From: Heliopora coerulea
Lineage: Eukaryota > Cnidaria > Anthozoa > Scleralcyonacea > Helioporidae
Direction: 5' to 3'
Length of the DNA: 64,000 bases
NCBI GenBank assembly: GCA_030142905.1
Contig: JASJOG010000014.1
Location: forward strand, 434,001-498,000
The position numbers and the translations under genes were made by a program. The notes below the pieces were generated by a model. The model worked only from the letters and a program-made list of their open reading frames with translations. It made no database searches and was not told the origin of the DNA. Below, one piece after another: positions 33,392 to 41,660 of this stretch; the stretch's first letter is position 1, and the number at the start of each line of letters is the position of its first letter.

Positions 33392-36317
33392 CCATTTGAA
33401 ATGACTCAGGAAGTTTTTTGCTCATTGCCCAACCATATAAATTATTTGCATCCAAATAAGAAAGATAAACATTATCTTCTTCAGGATTATATTTGTTTTC
33501 CATATATTTATTATTAGCTTTTGCATATCTTTTTGTGATTGTTGAAATTCCACCTCTTATTCCATTTTCTACCATAAGATACATTTGTGGATCATTTAAT
33601 AATTCCAATTCAACTTTTGTAATTTTTAACATTGCATCCCATGCTAATCCAGGTGAAGTATAATACCAAGCAGGATCTAATTTATAATTTTCTTTACAAA
33701 CTTTTCTAAAATTTTCAAAAACATCAGCTAATAAAATTACATCAGTTTTCAAATATAAATCATGATATTCTCTCATATTTTTAATATTACATTTATTCCA
33801 AACATTTTTCGCATGTTTATAATCTTCCTCACTTATATTTTTATCATTTAATTTAGAATAAAATTCTCCAATATCAGGTAGTTTTTCTTCTTTTAATTTT
33901 TCAATATTATCAAACCAATCATATGGAAAAACACCTTTTCTAGTTAATAATTCTCTTTGTTCTTCATTTTTATAAAATTTCTTCAAAATATTCATTTCAT
34001 TTTTATCTAAATTATTAACTAAATTTGATAAACTACTTTGCATAAACTTAAAACTGTCAATAAATCTAATTTGTTTTTTAACATTAATAATTTCTTTGAT
34101 TTTATACTTTGGGTTTTCACAAGTTGATGGTAATTCTTCACATTCAATAATATTTTCTTTACATTTACTTTGAAGTTGTTTTTCTGTAATTATTTTTATA
34201 GATTCAAACTTATCAACAATAATTTCTTTTGTAAATGAAATATATTTCTCCTCAGTGTTGGGTATACAATTAATTTCACCTTCTGAAACACCTAGATTTT
34301 TTATAAACAAATGACTATCATAATTTTGCAAATTATGAAATATAACTGGAATAAATTTTGGTTTTTTCATTTGTGTATTACAACTAATACATGCAGCACC
34401 TCGATATTTTCCAGTAAAATGACAATGATCTCTAACTTTGTCTGTGAAATTGGTTCTTTTCGGTTCTTTTTCTTTTTCTTTTTCGTTTTCTTTTTCATTT
34501 TCTTTTCCTTTTTCTCTGTCTTCAAAATATTTTTTAAATTCTTCTGCACTAATTTTATCGTCCATAAATAATTTATCCATCTTTTCAAATTCATCGCATT
34601 CATCGCATTCATCATTTTTTTCAGATTTTTCAGATTTTTCTTCTGATTTTTCTTCTGCTTTTACAAATACACACCCGCATGCATAACATTTCTCAGCTCT
34701 TCTAAAATCTGTTTTATCCTTTTCACTTAATATTATCTTTTTTGGAAATTTAAATTGCTCATGTATTTTTTTAATATTATTTTCTAAACTTTCTACAAAT
34801 TTTAAAGAAATATCTTCACCAGGTTTTTTGGTATATTTTAATAATTTTGGTCTAAATAAATTATCATCAAAACATTTTATCAAATAACAATATCCAGATG
34901 GTTCATGTTTTTGAAATTGTTTTGTATTATCTCCAATATTTTTATCCTCGCATTTTAAATTACATTCAAAATCTGCATAAATTACAAATGGAATATCATG
35001 CATTTTTTGATAATTTTTAAACTTTAATTTTTCTCCTTTATTTGGATAAACAGTTCTTCCACATTCATATTTTGAGCAATATTCTAAATGATTTTTAAGA
35101 GTTTGTTCACTTCTAAAATTTTGTAAGCAATAATTACAAACAAGTATTTTTTCTTTACTTTTATTGACTTGGTTTGAAAACAATCTACTCATATTTTTAA
35201 TTAAACAATAATGTTTATCTCCATTTTCATTAGTTATTAATAATATATTTACATGTGGTCGGTGTGATTCTGGACCAACTTGGTTTTCAACCTTACTTAC
35301 TCTCAAAGGAAAAATTTCATGATTTTTATTTCCAAATCTTTTTTCTTCGTTGTATCCAAATAAATTAATTGCAATATTATTATTTTTTTCAAATTTATCA
35401 ATATCAGAAAATCCACAAGGAAAATTAATATCTTTCACATTCAAACTTTCAGCTTTCTTTTTTAAAATTTTTGTAATTCTTCCAGGATTTTTTAAGTTAG
35501 GATTAGTTTTCAAAAGTTCACTTATTACAACACACCACAATAAACACTTTTGATCACCAGTTTGGTCATTTTCTGGGTTGATAATTGCTTTTTTATTTTT
35601 TAAAAACTCTGGAGTAGGAATATAAGATGATGCAAGTAATCTTTTAATTTCATTAATATTAAGAATTATTTTCAATCCTTTGTGAAATTTCCACAAACTT
35701 GAATTTTTTAAAAATTCTTCAAAATTTAAAATAACTTTTTGAGTCATTTTTTCATATATTTCATCAAAATTACTTCCATCAAAAATTTCTTCGTAGTAAC
35801 TATGAAAATGAGCATTATCTGTGGTTTGTTCTCCTGTTGCTGGATTTGTTTTTGACATCAAACACACAAGAGTTATTTGTTGTTTTGTGCTTGGATATTT
35901 TTTGAATTTTTTAATTATCAATGGTTTTATTTTTTTCAACAAACTCAAAGGATCATATAAAGATAATTCAAATTTTGTTAAATCCAATTCATATCTTTTT
36001 GTTACATTCAAAGCTTCTTTATCCAATTTAAATTTTGCAATTGGGGTTGAAACTTTACCTTGTATTTTGTTAAATATATCTAAAACATTGTCTTTCAGAT
36101 GATTATACCAATTTGTTATTTTTTCTTTGTTATTCCTCAGGGGGGTGTATTTATCAAATAAATTAAGCACTTTTTCTTTAGTTGTGTTAAATAAATCATT
36201 TGCTTTTTCTTTTGAGCTTTCAACCAAATTATTAATGTTTAAATATTTTTTTGGCTTTAATAAAGGAGTATTAATATTTGGAACATCTTCGTCCAATAAA
36301 CTTTTCATTGTATTCAT
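33354..36317 (-). CDS. polB: Protein-primed-type DNA polymerase B, N-terminal 987 aa (frameshifted)
   Basis: This protein replicates the element. Seen in order: an N-terminal unknown region; a Cys/His-containing domain (DQKCLLWCVV near residue 255, HYCLIKNMSRLF near 370); a C2H2-type finger (VCNYCLQNF...H...C, about 393-415); the exonuclease DxE motif in PFVIYADFE (about 443); C-x2-C pairs around a very charged K/E stretch (about 540-640) with DHCHFTGKYRGAACISCN; exonuclease II FHNLQNYDSHLF; and polymerase motif A YLDANNLYGWAM (about 958). The frame is lost just after this and continues in another frame at 33391. The start ATG is preceded by TATAAATAAAG. Neighbouring genes on this strand follow in the same direction. 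The C-terminal half and the shift mean no full enzyme is made. Confidence 0.9.
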   Translation of the reverse strand: MNTMKSLLDEDVPNINTPLLKPKKYLNINNLVESSKEKANDLFNTTKEKVLNLFDKYTPLRNNKEKITNWYNHLKDNVLDIFNKIQGKVSTPIAKFKLDKEALNVTKRYELDLTKFELSLYDPLSLLKKIKPLIIKKFKKYPSTKQQITLVCLMSKTNPATGEQTTDNAHFHSYYEEIFDGSNFDEIYEKMTQKVILNFEEFLKNSSLWKFHKGLKIILNINEIKRLLASSYIPTPEFLKNKKAIINPENDQTGDQKCLLWCVVISELLKTNPNLKNPGRITKILKKKAESLNVKDINFPCGFSDIDKFEKNNNIAINLFGYNEEKRFGNKNHEIFPLRVSKVENQVGPESHRPHVNILLITNENGDKHYCLIKNMSRLFSNQVNKSKEKILVCNYCLQNFRSEQTLKNHLEYCSKYECGRTVYPNKGEKLKFKNYQKMHDIPFVIYADFECNLKCEDKNIGDNTKQFQKHEPSGYCYLIKCFDDNLFRPKLLKYTKKPGEDISLKFVESLENNIKKIHEQFKFPKKIILSEKDKTDFRRAEKCYACGCVFVKAEEKSEEKSEKSEKNDECDECDEFEKMDKLFMDDKISAEEFKKYFEDREKGKENEKENEKEKEKEPKRTNFTDKVRDHCHFTGKYRGAACISCNTQMKKPKFIPVIFHNLQNYDSHLFIKNLGVSEGEINCIPNTEEKYISFTKEIIVDKFESIKIITEKQLQSKCKENIIECEELPSTCENPKYKIKEIINVKKQIRFIDSFKFMQSSLSNLVNNLDKNEMNILKKFYKNEEQRELLTRKGVFPYDWFDNIEKLKEEKLPDIGEFYSKLNDKNISEEDYKHAKNVWNKCNIKNMREYHDLYLKTDVILLADVFENFRKVCKENYKLDPAWYYTSPGLAWDAMLKITKVELELLNDPQMYLMVENGIRGGISTITKRYAKANNKYMENKYNPEEDNVYLSYLDANNLYGWAMSKKLPESFQMDGKQRIGKLEKI

Positions 36318-36422
36318 TCTTTATTTATATAATTATTTTTTTTTAAACAAAAAATAATTTAAAAAAAACAATTTTTTTAATGATTGGTCACATGACTAGG
36401 TTGAAAAAAAATCAAAAATGAT

Positions 36423-36809
36423 TTAAAGATCAATTTTATTAAATACAAAAATATTAATGAATGGATTAATGTTATGATTTAAAATAATTTTATAAGGTTT
36501 AAAAGACGTTAAAATAAACCCACAAAAATATTTGAATTCATAAAAATAAATTTTTTTTCTATAATTTATTATAAATGATCGTTTTAATAAGGTCTTTATG
36601 GTTTCTTCACCAGTTATGTTGAGAATTTTTTTGATAAAAATTTTATAAATATTCTTTTTCATAAATTTATAATTCGCTGCTTTATTTATTTTAATAATTT
36701 CATAAGGTTTTGTAATATAATCTTTTAATAATTTAGCAATTTTTAAATTTGAAAAATATATAAAATATGGAAAATTTGAAAAGAATGAAAAGTATGTAAG
36801 AAGTTCCAT
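36423..36809 (-). CDS. Small viral protein, unknown, paralogue of next gene
   Basis: 128 aa, basic, with a hydrophobic N-terminal stretch (YFSFFSNFPYFIYF). The stretch EIIKINKAANYKFMKKNIY, then ITGEE, INYR and PYKIIL...FNKI, matches the protein encoded just upstream (36830-37117) in the same order, so the two are probably a tandem duplicate. Family and function unknown. The start may be at the ATG near 36788 following TTAAATAAAGACA; the hydrophobic lead is confined to this copy. Confidence 0.6.
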   Translation of the reverse strand: MELLTYFSFFSNFPYFIYFSNLKIAKLLKDYITKPYEIIKINKAANYKFMKKNIYKIFIKKILNITGEETIKTLLKRSFIINYRKKIYFYEFKYFCGFILTSFKPYKIILNHNINPFINIFVFNKIDL

Positions 36810-36829
36810 TGTCTTTATTTAATATTATT

Positions 36830-37117
36830 TTAAATTTTATTAAATATAAAAATATTAAATAATGGTGGATCTATTTTTGGTTGACATTTTAAAATAATTT
36901 TGTAAGGTATATAAATTTTTTCACAATTTTCATAATCAAGCACAAAATCATCAAAAATACAACATTTTTCTTTATAATTTATTGAAAATTCAGTATGTGG
37001 TAATATTTCTTCTCCAGTAATTTTAGAAATTTCTTTGGTAAAAGTATAATACATATTACTTTTTGTATATTTATAATTTTTTGATACAAGTATTTCAATA
37101 ATTGTTGAAGACATCAT
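36830..37117 (-). CDS. Small viral protein, unknown (95 aa)
   Basis: Starts MMSSTIIEILVSKNYKYTKS and carries ISKITGEEILPHTEFSINYK and IPYKIILK near the C-terminus, shared with the downstream paralogue at 36423-36809. There is no membrane segment. TATAAATAAAATA stands directly before the start. Function unknown. Confidence 0.65.
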   Translation of the reverse strand: MMSSTIIEILVSKNYKYTKSNMYYTFTKEISKITGEEILPHTEFSINYKEKCCIFDDFVLDYENCEKIYIPYKIILKCQPKIDPPLFNIFIFNKI

Positions 37118-37267
37118 TATTTTATTTATATAATAATTTTTCTTTAAACAAAAAATATTTTAAAAAAATCAATTTTTTTAAATATCATAAAAAATCAAAA
37201 ATGATTCATTATCAAATTTCAAGTCTTTTTTTTTTTAATTCTCCATTTTATACTTTCTGGATTCATA

Positions 37268-37540
37268 TTAAAATTTTTTTGCAGCAGATAAAATACTTTT
37301 AAAATTTAAGATTTCACCAGTTGCTCTATTTATAGCTATTACTGAGACTGGGTTTTTCATTTTTTCTCTACAATATTTTTCATACTTTTCGTTTGGTTTA
37401 CTAATTTCAAAACCCAATATTCTTTCAAGTTCATTTTTAGTATATCTTCTAAAATATTTTATTTTTCTTTCTTTTGCAATATTCCATAATTGAGTATAAG
37501 TGTAACCTATATAGTTTGTTTTTTCTTTAATGATACTCAT
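37268..37540 (-). CDS. Small DNA-binding protein with SAP/Rho-N-like helix pair and NUMOD1-like tail
   Basis: 90 aa. Residues ~15-45 (YTQLWNIAKERKIKYFRRYT, ELERILGFE) have the two-helix pattern of SAP/Rho-N-type nucleic-acid-binding motifs. The end (PVSVIAINRATGEILNFKSI, AAKKF) matches the NUMOD1 pattern, a DNA-binding module known from homing endonucleases and phage proteins. There is no nuclease domain. A role in DNA binding or packaging is inference. TAAATAAATG spans the start. Confidence 0.65.
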   Translation of the reverse strand: MSIIKEKTNYIGYTYTQLWNIAKERKIKYFRRYTKNELERILGFEISKPNEKYEKYCREKMKNPVSVIAINRATGEILNFKSILSAAKKF

Positions 37541-37570
37541 TTATTTAAGATGTTTTTTTTAAACAAAATT

Positions 37571-37999
37571 TTATAAAAATTTATAAACTACATAACCACC
37601 CGAAAGACCGGTTACGAAAAAAACAACATTTTGATATTCTTTCATTTCATCTGAAGGTTTATAATAATCTTCTAATTTTGGTTCTTTTTCATCTTCTTCA
37701 TTTACTTCTTCTTTTAAATATTTATAATGATTATTTATTTCAGCAAGATTTTTCAAAGACATGTTTGTCTTATTTATATCAGCATTTGCATCAGATAATT
37801 GTTGTCTTAATTTTTCAATTTCTTGTTTTCTTTTTACTTGATCTTCATACCATTTTTCCTTATTTCTAGCAAGTTTTTCAATTGCTTCATTATGTCTTTT
37901 TATTTCTTTTTCATATCCAGAATGATTTAATTTTGAAAATAAAAATCCTGCACCTGCAAAAGCAACTGCATTAAATAATCCACCAACTACTGTTTCCAT
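37571..37999 (-). CDS. Viral membrane protein with central coiled coil (142 aa)
   Basis: A hydrophobic segment near the N-terminus (VGGLFNAVAFAGAGFLFSKL) and another at the C-terminus (VVFFVTGLSGGYVVYKFL) bracket a charged, heptad-like middle (about residues 30-95, IEKLRQQLSDANADI). The arrangement suggests two membrane anchors joined by a coiled coil. Its role may be in an internal virion membrane or cell exit; this is inference. TATAAATAAATG spans the start codon. Confidence 0.7.
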   Translation of the reverse strand: METVVGGLFNAVAFAGAGFLFSKLNHSGYEKEIKRHNEAIEKLARNKEKWYEDQVKRKQEIEKLRQQLSDANADINKTNMSLKNLAEINNHYKYLKEEVNEEDEKEPKLEDYYKPSDEMKEYQNVVFFVTGLSGGYVVYKFL

Positions 38000-38021
38000 T
38001 TATTTATACATTTTTTCTATT

Positions 38022-38255
38022 TTATGATTTGAAAGGATCAGAAGGAATCCACTTTTTGTCTTGAGCATATTTAACTGCAAGCGATGATAAACCCACATCT
38101 GCTGCGAGTTTTAAAGTAGGAACTAAACTAGATGGAGTTGACAAACCATCACTAATTACTTTTCTTGATATCATTCCAACTCCAACAGCACCCAATGTAA
38201 TTATTGTAGAATCATATAATTCATTCATAACTTCTTTTCTATTCATTTCACCCAT
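38022..38255 (-). CDS. Small hydrophobic viral protein (77 aa)
   Basis: Two moderately hydrophobic stretches (TIITLGAVGVGMISRKVI and LKLAADVGLSSLAVKYAQ) end in DKKWIPSDPFKS. It is likely membrane-associated; family name unknown. TATAAATAAATG precedes and includes the start, and the gene is 41 bp from the next upstream gene. Confidence 0.65.
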   Translation of the reverse strand: MGEMNRKEVMNELYDSTIITLGAVGVGMISRKVISDGLSTPSSLVPTLKLAADVGLSSLAVKYAQDKKWIPSDPFKS

Positions 38256-38267
38256 TTATTTATACAT
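38256..38267 (-). promoter_or_regulatory. TATAAATAAATG start-overlapping motif (representative of a family)
   Basis: TATAAATAA directly before ATG. Same form before genes starting at 37999, 38728 and 38929. TATAAAATAAATG stands at 40961, 41655, 44200 and 47447. Variants with spacing occur at 36317 and 37117, and plain TAAATG at 37540, 43188 and 45563. It resembles a TATA box fused to the TAAATG initiator seen in poxvirus late promoters. Confidence 0.65.
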
Positions 38268-38296
38268 ATAAAATTTTTTTTGCAAACTTTATTTTC

Positions 38297-38728
38297 TTAC
38301 AGATTTTCAATCGAACACTTTGATGGTTTGCATTTAATTTCATAGTCATTTTTATTTATGGTCTTAACTTTTTTGTTTTCTTCACTTTGTTCGATTCGCT
38401 CACTTTTGCTTCGCTCACTTTCGCTTTTGCTTTGTCTTTTGTCTCTTTTATATGCATAATATAAACCTCCAAGTGCAGCTACAATTGTCACACCACCAAC
38501 AAAATATCTGAAATCTATGTAATCATTTATTTCTTTTGCAAAACGGGTTCTTTCGTGACCCGCTTCGCGGTCTGCTTCGCTCTGCATTCTTGCTTTTCTT
38601 TCTTTTGCTTCTCTTGAAATTTTTGCCAATCTTTTTCCCAATTCCACTTTTCTTGGATCTTTTTCTTTAACAGATTTTTCAACTGCTGTTACTTTTTCAA
38701 CATTTGGTTGTTTACTTGTTTCACTCAT
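38297..38728 (-). CDS. Viral protein with basic N-terminus and one membrane segment (143 aa)
   Basis: The N-terminal half is lysine/arginine-rich (KDPRKVELGKRLAKISREAK). A single transmembrane segment follows (YFVGGVTIVAALGGLYYAYK, about residues 73-92), then a charged tail rich in SKSER repeats. It may bridge nucleic acid and membrane (inference). TATAAATAAATG overlaps the start. Confidence 0.68.
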   Translation of the reverse strand: MSETSKQPNVEKVTAVEKSVKEKDPRKVELGKRLAKISREAKERKARMQSEADREAGHERTRFAKEINDYIDFRYFVGGVTIVAALGGLYYAYKRDKRQSKSESERSKSERIEQSEENKKVKTINKNDYEIKCKPSKCSIENL

Positions 38729-38739
38729 TTATTTATAAC

Positions 38740-39075
38740 TTTATTAAATTTATTTAAAATTTATTAAAGTGTATTCAAATGTTATTCAAATGTTATTCAA
38801 ATGTTATTCAAATGTTATTCAATTGTTTTATTAAATATAAAAGTATACGATCGTCAAGACATTTTTCTTTTTTTCTTTTTTTTCTTTTTTTTCTTTTTTT
38901 GTTTTGATTGTTTCATGATTCTCTGCCATTTATTTATAACTTTATTTTTTTATTTAAAATTTATTGAAGTGTATTCAAAGTTATTTATGAATAAAATTAA
39001 ATAAAAGTTAAGTAAATTTTAAATAATCACAAATGTTATTTAAAATTTATTGAAGTGTATTCAAAAGTTATATAA
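38740..39075. repeat. Duplicated promoter-leader segment and short tandem repeats
   Basis: The 11-mer ATGTTATTCAA is repeated four times at about 38779-38822. A block TTTAAAATTTATTGAAGTGT plus TATTCAAA occurs three times (about 38752, 38954 and 39040). The first two copies sit just upstream of genes starting at 38728 and 38929, so the promoter-leader has been duplicated. Confidence 0.8.
38831..38929 (-). CDS. Tiny lysine/glutamate-repeat open frame (32 aa)
   Basis: ATG at 38929 is preceded by TATAAATAA, as in the neighbouring genes. The product is MAENHETIKT, a KKE repeat run, then a short hydrophobic end NVLTIVYFYI. It may be a remnant of a longer gene with the poly-A/G repeat as a slippage product. 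It is listed because of the promoter-like start. Confidence 0.35.
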   Translation of the reverse strand: MAENHETIKTKKEKKEKKEKKKNVLTIVYFYI

Positions 39076-39089
39076 AATTTATTCAAAAT

Positions 39090-39866
39090 TTATTTATTTA
39101 TATATTTTAATATTTCATCTTCATCAAAATCAACACCATATTTTTTACAAAGAAGATAATGGTTTAAAACAATTTCTGGATATTTCATTTTTCTTGTTGA
39201 AACATATACATATAATATTTCTCCATCCATTTTTCCGTGGTCTTTATTTTTTGATCCAAGATAAAATTTCATATTTGGAGTGTGATACTTTCTAGCATTT
39301 GTATAGAAAGAAAAAATTTCTTTTCCATTCACATAAAGATTTCCTTTTTTAACACCACTGAGATTACTTTGATCCCAATGAACAGAAAGACATATTAATT
39401 TGTTTATTTGAGTTGCATTTGCTTTCAATTGCCATCTGCTATTTGAAATTGTATTCGGGGATGAATTTGTGATATGTAATGATGAATTAGTATAAGAAAT
39501 ACCAAAATCAAAAGGAGTTGGTTGACTTACTGTTTCATTATCTGTGATTTTAAACAACGACACCTCATTGTTAGACGAATTTAATGATTTTAAACCATAT
39601 ACAAAGTAAAAATTCAAGTATTGGTAGCTTAAAATATTTTCTTCACAAGTTAAATGTAAATTGTTGCTGTTTGATCCAAGACCAGTGTGGTATTGAATAC
39701 AATAAAAATTATTATTAATTGTAGATTTTTTGAAAAATGGTTGTTTATTTGTATCATCTTGTTTGAAATTCCAATCTTTTTTTCTTGACAAATTCAAAAG
39801 TTTTTCAACCTTTTTATTGCTTCCAGTATATTCTATATAATTATCATCATCTTTCACATCAAAAAT
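39090..39866 (-). CDS. Concanavalin/laminin-G-like lectin domain (probable fibre head)
   Basis: About 255 aa with alternating beta-strand patterns. LICLSVHWDQSNLSG, KGNLYVNGKEIFSFYT and MKFYLGSKNKDHGKMDGEIL resemble the strands of LamG/ConA-like (pentraxin-type) domains, where V-N-G-x-x-x and L-G precede a final D-G-x-I strand. Such heads bind surface glycans. It lies in the same reading frame as the fibre upstream, separated by one TGA (39867-39869), so the two were probably a single fibre-plus-lectin protein. Without readthrough it has only a GTG, non-standard start. Confidence 0.65.
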   Translation of the reverse strand: MFDVKDDDNYIEYTGSNKKVEKLLNLSRKKDWNFKQDDTNKQPFFKKSTINNNFYCIQYHTGLGSNSNNLHLTCEENILSYQYLNFYFVYGLKSLNSSNNEVSLFKITDNETVSQPTPFDFGISYTNSSLHITNSSPNTISNSRWQLKANATQINKLICLSVHWDQSNLSGVKKGNLYVNGKEIFSFYTNARKYHTPNMKFYLGSKNKDHGKMDGEILYVYVSTRKMKYPEIVLNHYLLCKKYGVDFDEDEILKYINK

Positions 39867-40961
39867 TCATTCATCATCCATTTGCAAATTATAAATATTT
39901 GCAACAGTATTTGGAATTACCCAATTTGTAACACGGTTGTCGACGTATTTTCTATTTACAGAATGTTGATTAGAAGAAGGAGAATAATTTGCTGCGTGAA
40001 TAATATGATGATTACCCATATCCAAATCTCCAGACATTGTTCCACCTGTTAAAGATAATTTTGTGTTTAACTGCGTGTCAACACGGTCGTCGACGTATTT
40101 TTTTCTAGCTAAATGTGTTTCAAGTGTAGGATCTGAAGTTGTGATAATTTTATTACTTCCAATTGTAATATCTCCTGTCATTGTTCCCCCAGATAAAGGT
40201 AATCTAGTGTTATCTCTATCATCTACATATTTTTTTCTTGAAAGAGCATCTTTATAGTCTGGATCTCTTGAGGTTAAAACTTGATAAGTATTTGTGTAAA
40301 TATCTCTTTTAATTTTACTTCTTTCAACACCCAACCATGTGACTTTTTCCATTTTCAAAAAGTTTCCGTCCACATATGATTTTGTTGTGAGATCATTGTT
40401 ATTTGATGGTGTTGCGTTTGATAAGACTTTATTTAATCCCATATTTAAATTTCCAGTCATTGTTCCACCTGTCAAAGATAATTTTCTAGAATCTTGGTCA
40501 TCCACATATTTTTTACAGGAAAGATCTTTATCACTTGCATGATCCAAAGTTGTTTCAATTTTACTATTTTTCATTATAATATTTCCAGACATTGTTGCTC
40601 CTGTCACTGATAATTTTCTGGAATCTTGATCATCCACATATTTTTTCCTACAAAGGTCTTTATAACCCATAGGATTCACATTTGTTGTAATTCTGTTATT
40701 TCCCATACTTATATTTCCCGTCATTGTGCCTCCTGTTTTTGACAGAAAATTTCCGCTGTTTGTAACTTTGTTGTCTACGTATTTTTTTCTTGCTAAATGT
40801 GAATTTTCCGTTGGATCAACTGATGTTATGATATGATGTGATCCCATGTTAATGTCTCCTGTCATATCTCCTCCTGTAGTAGACAGCTTTCCTGTTACAC
40901 CGTTTCCACGGTCAGATTTTAAAGATTCATGCTCACTTTGATAACCATAGAATAAACTCAT
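39867..40961 (-). CDS. Fibre protein built of seven phage-tail-fibre-like repeats
   Basis: 364 aa of about 45-residue repeats with the pattern LSxTGGTMTGxIxMGxxxI, then DLxRKKYVDD. Copies begin near residues 25, 72, 116 and 160, a degenerate one near 230, then near 252 and 300. This repeat is known from phage tail fibres and forms trimeric shafts; in a virus of this type it suggests a receptor-binding fibre. The frame ends at a TGA directly before a lectin-like domain that continues in the same frame. The start ATG follows TATAAAATAA. The minor-capsid candidate lies 19 bp upstream, fitting a vertex-spike module. Confidence 0.82.
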   Translation of the reverse strand: MSLFYGYQSEHESLKSDRGNGVTGKLSTTGGDMTGDINMGSHHIITSVDPTENSHLARKKYVDNKVTNSGNFLSKTGGTMTGNISMGNNRITTNVNPMGYKDLCRKKYVDDQDSRKLSVTGATMSGNIIMKNSKIETTLDHASDKDLSCKKYVDDQDSRKLSLTGGTMTGNLNMGLNKVLSNATPSNNNDLTTKSYVDGNFLKMEKVTWLGVERSKIKRDIYTNTYQVLTSRDPDYKDALSRKKYVDDRDNTRLPLSGGTMTGDITIGSNKIITTSDPTLETHLARKKYVDDRVDTQLNTKLSLTGGTMSGDLDMGNHHIIHAANYSPSSNQHSVNRKYVDNRVTNWVIPNTVANIYNLQMDDE

Positions 40962-40980
40962 TTATTTTATAATAACAAAA

Positions 40981-41655
40981 TTATTTAATTTTGATTTTTA
41001 ATAAAACATTTCCAATTGAAGATGAACCGTTGTTTCCTTCTACTTTGAATATTAATTCATTATAAATTCCATTTGATAATTTTACCCCTCCTTTGTCTTC
41101 AGGTGGATAAATTTTTGAGACACTCCCTTTTAGTGTTTGTTCTGTTGTTATTGGAATTTGAATAAGAATGTCACTTCTTTTACCATTTACAAAATTTTTA
41201 CTTTTATCAATTATATTACAGCTTATGTTTACATATTCCAAGTTGTTATTAATATTTACCTCACTGTCACTCTCTGTTAATGTATTTGCTTGTATTACTT
41301 TATTTTCTGGAAATCCTATGATTGGACCAAGTGTTTGTAAATTTAATGTTTTATCCGATTTTATTGTACATTTTCCACTATAATTCAATTGTTCCAATTC
41401 TATTTTTCCAACGTTTTCAAATTCAGTTTTTAAAATATTAAAGTTATAATACCCGTCTTTGAATTCAATTTTTGTTCCATCATATGTATAATGAATATTT
41501 TGATTTAAATTATTATAATTCCAAAATATACTTACTGATTTTACAAACATATAACCTCCACAATGAGTTAATATAAGTGGTTCATCTAATTGAATTATTT
41601 TTTTACAGTTTTCACCGGTTTCGTCTTGTTTGATAAATATTTTAAGATTTGTCAT
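40981..41655 (-). CDS. Probable minor capsid (penton-type) jelly-roll protein, 224 aa
   Basis: The sequence is beta-rich throughout. The block LGPIIGFPENKVIQANTL, VNISCNIIDKSKNFVNGKRS and YNELIFKVEGNNG follows the layout of a structural protein family found in cnidarian Polinton-type elements, whose end resembles strands of a single jelly roll. The assignment to the penton/minor capsid is from family pattern and position, not proven. The stop lies 19 bp from the fibre start, and the start lies 5 bp from the stop of the 501-aa gene. TATAAAATAAATG overlaps the start. Confidence 0.6.
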   Translation of the reverse strand: MTNLKIFIKQDETGENCKKIIQLDEPLILTHCGGYMFVKSVSIFWNYNNLNQNIHYTYDGTKIEFKDGYYNFNILKTEFENVGKIELEQLNYSGKCTIKSDKTLNLQTLGPIIGFPENKVIQANTLTESDSEVNINNNLEYVNISCNIIDKSKNFVNGKRSDILIQIPITTEQTLKGSVSKIYPPEDKGGVKLSNGIYNELIFKVEGNNGSSSIGNVLLKIKIK

Positions 41656-41660
41656 TTATT

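Noticed and set aside
34311..34686. Phe/Ser-rich plus-strand frames and a K-rich minus-strand frame
   Set aside because: Shadows of the charged low-complexity part of the polymerase gene in other frames.
39867..40961. Bacteriophage or bacterial contamination because of tail-fibre repeats
   Set aside because: The gene is embedded between Polinton genes with the same promoter motif and base composition, and the region is joined to animal retroelements on both sides.
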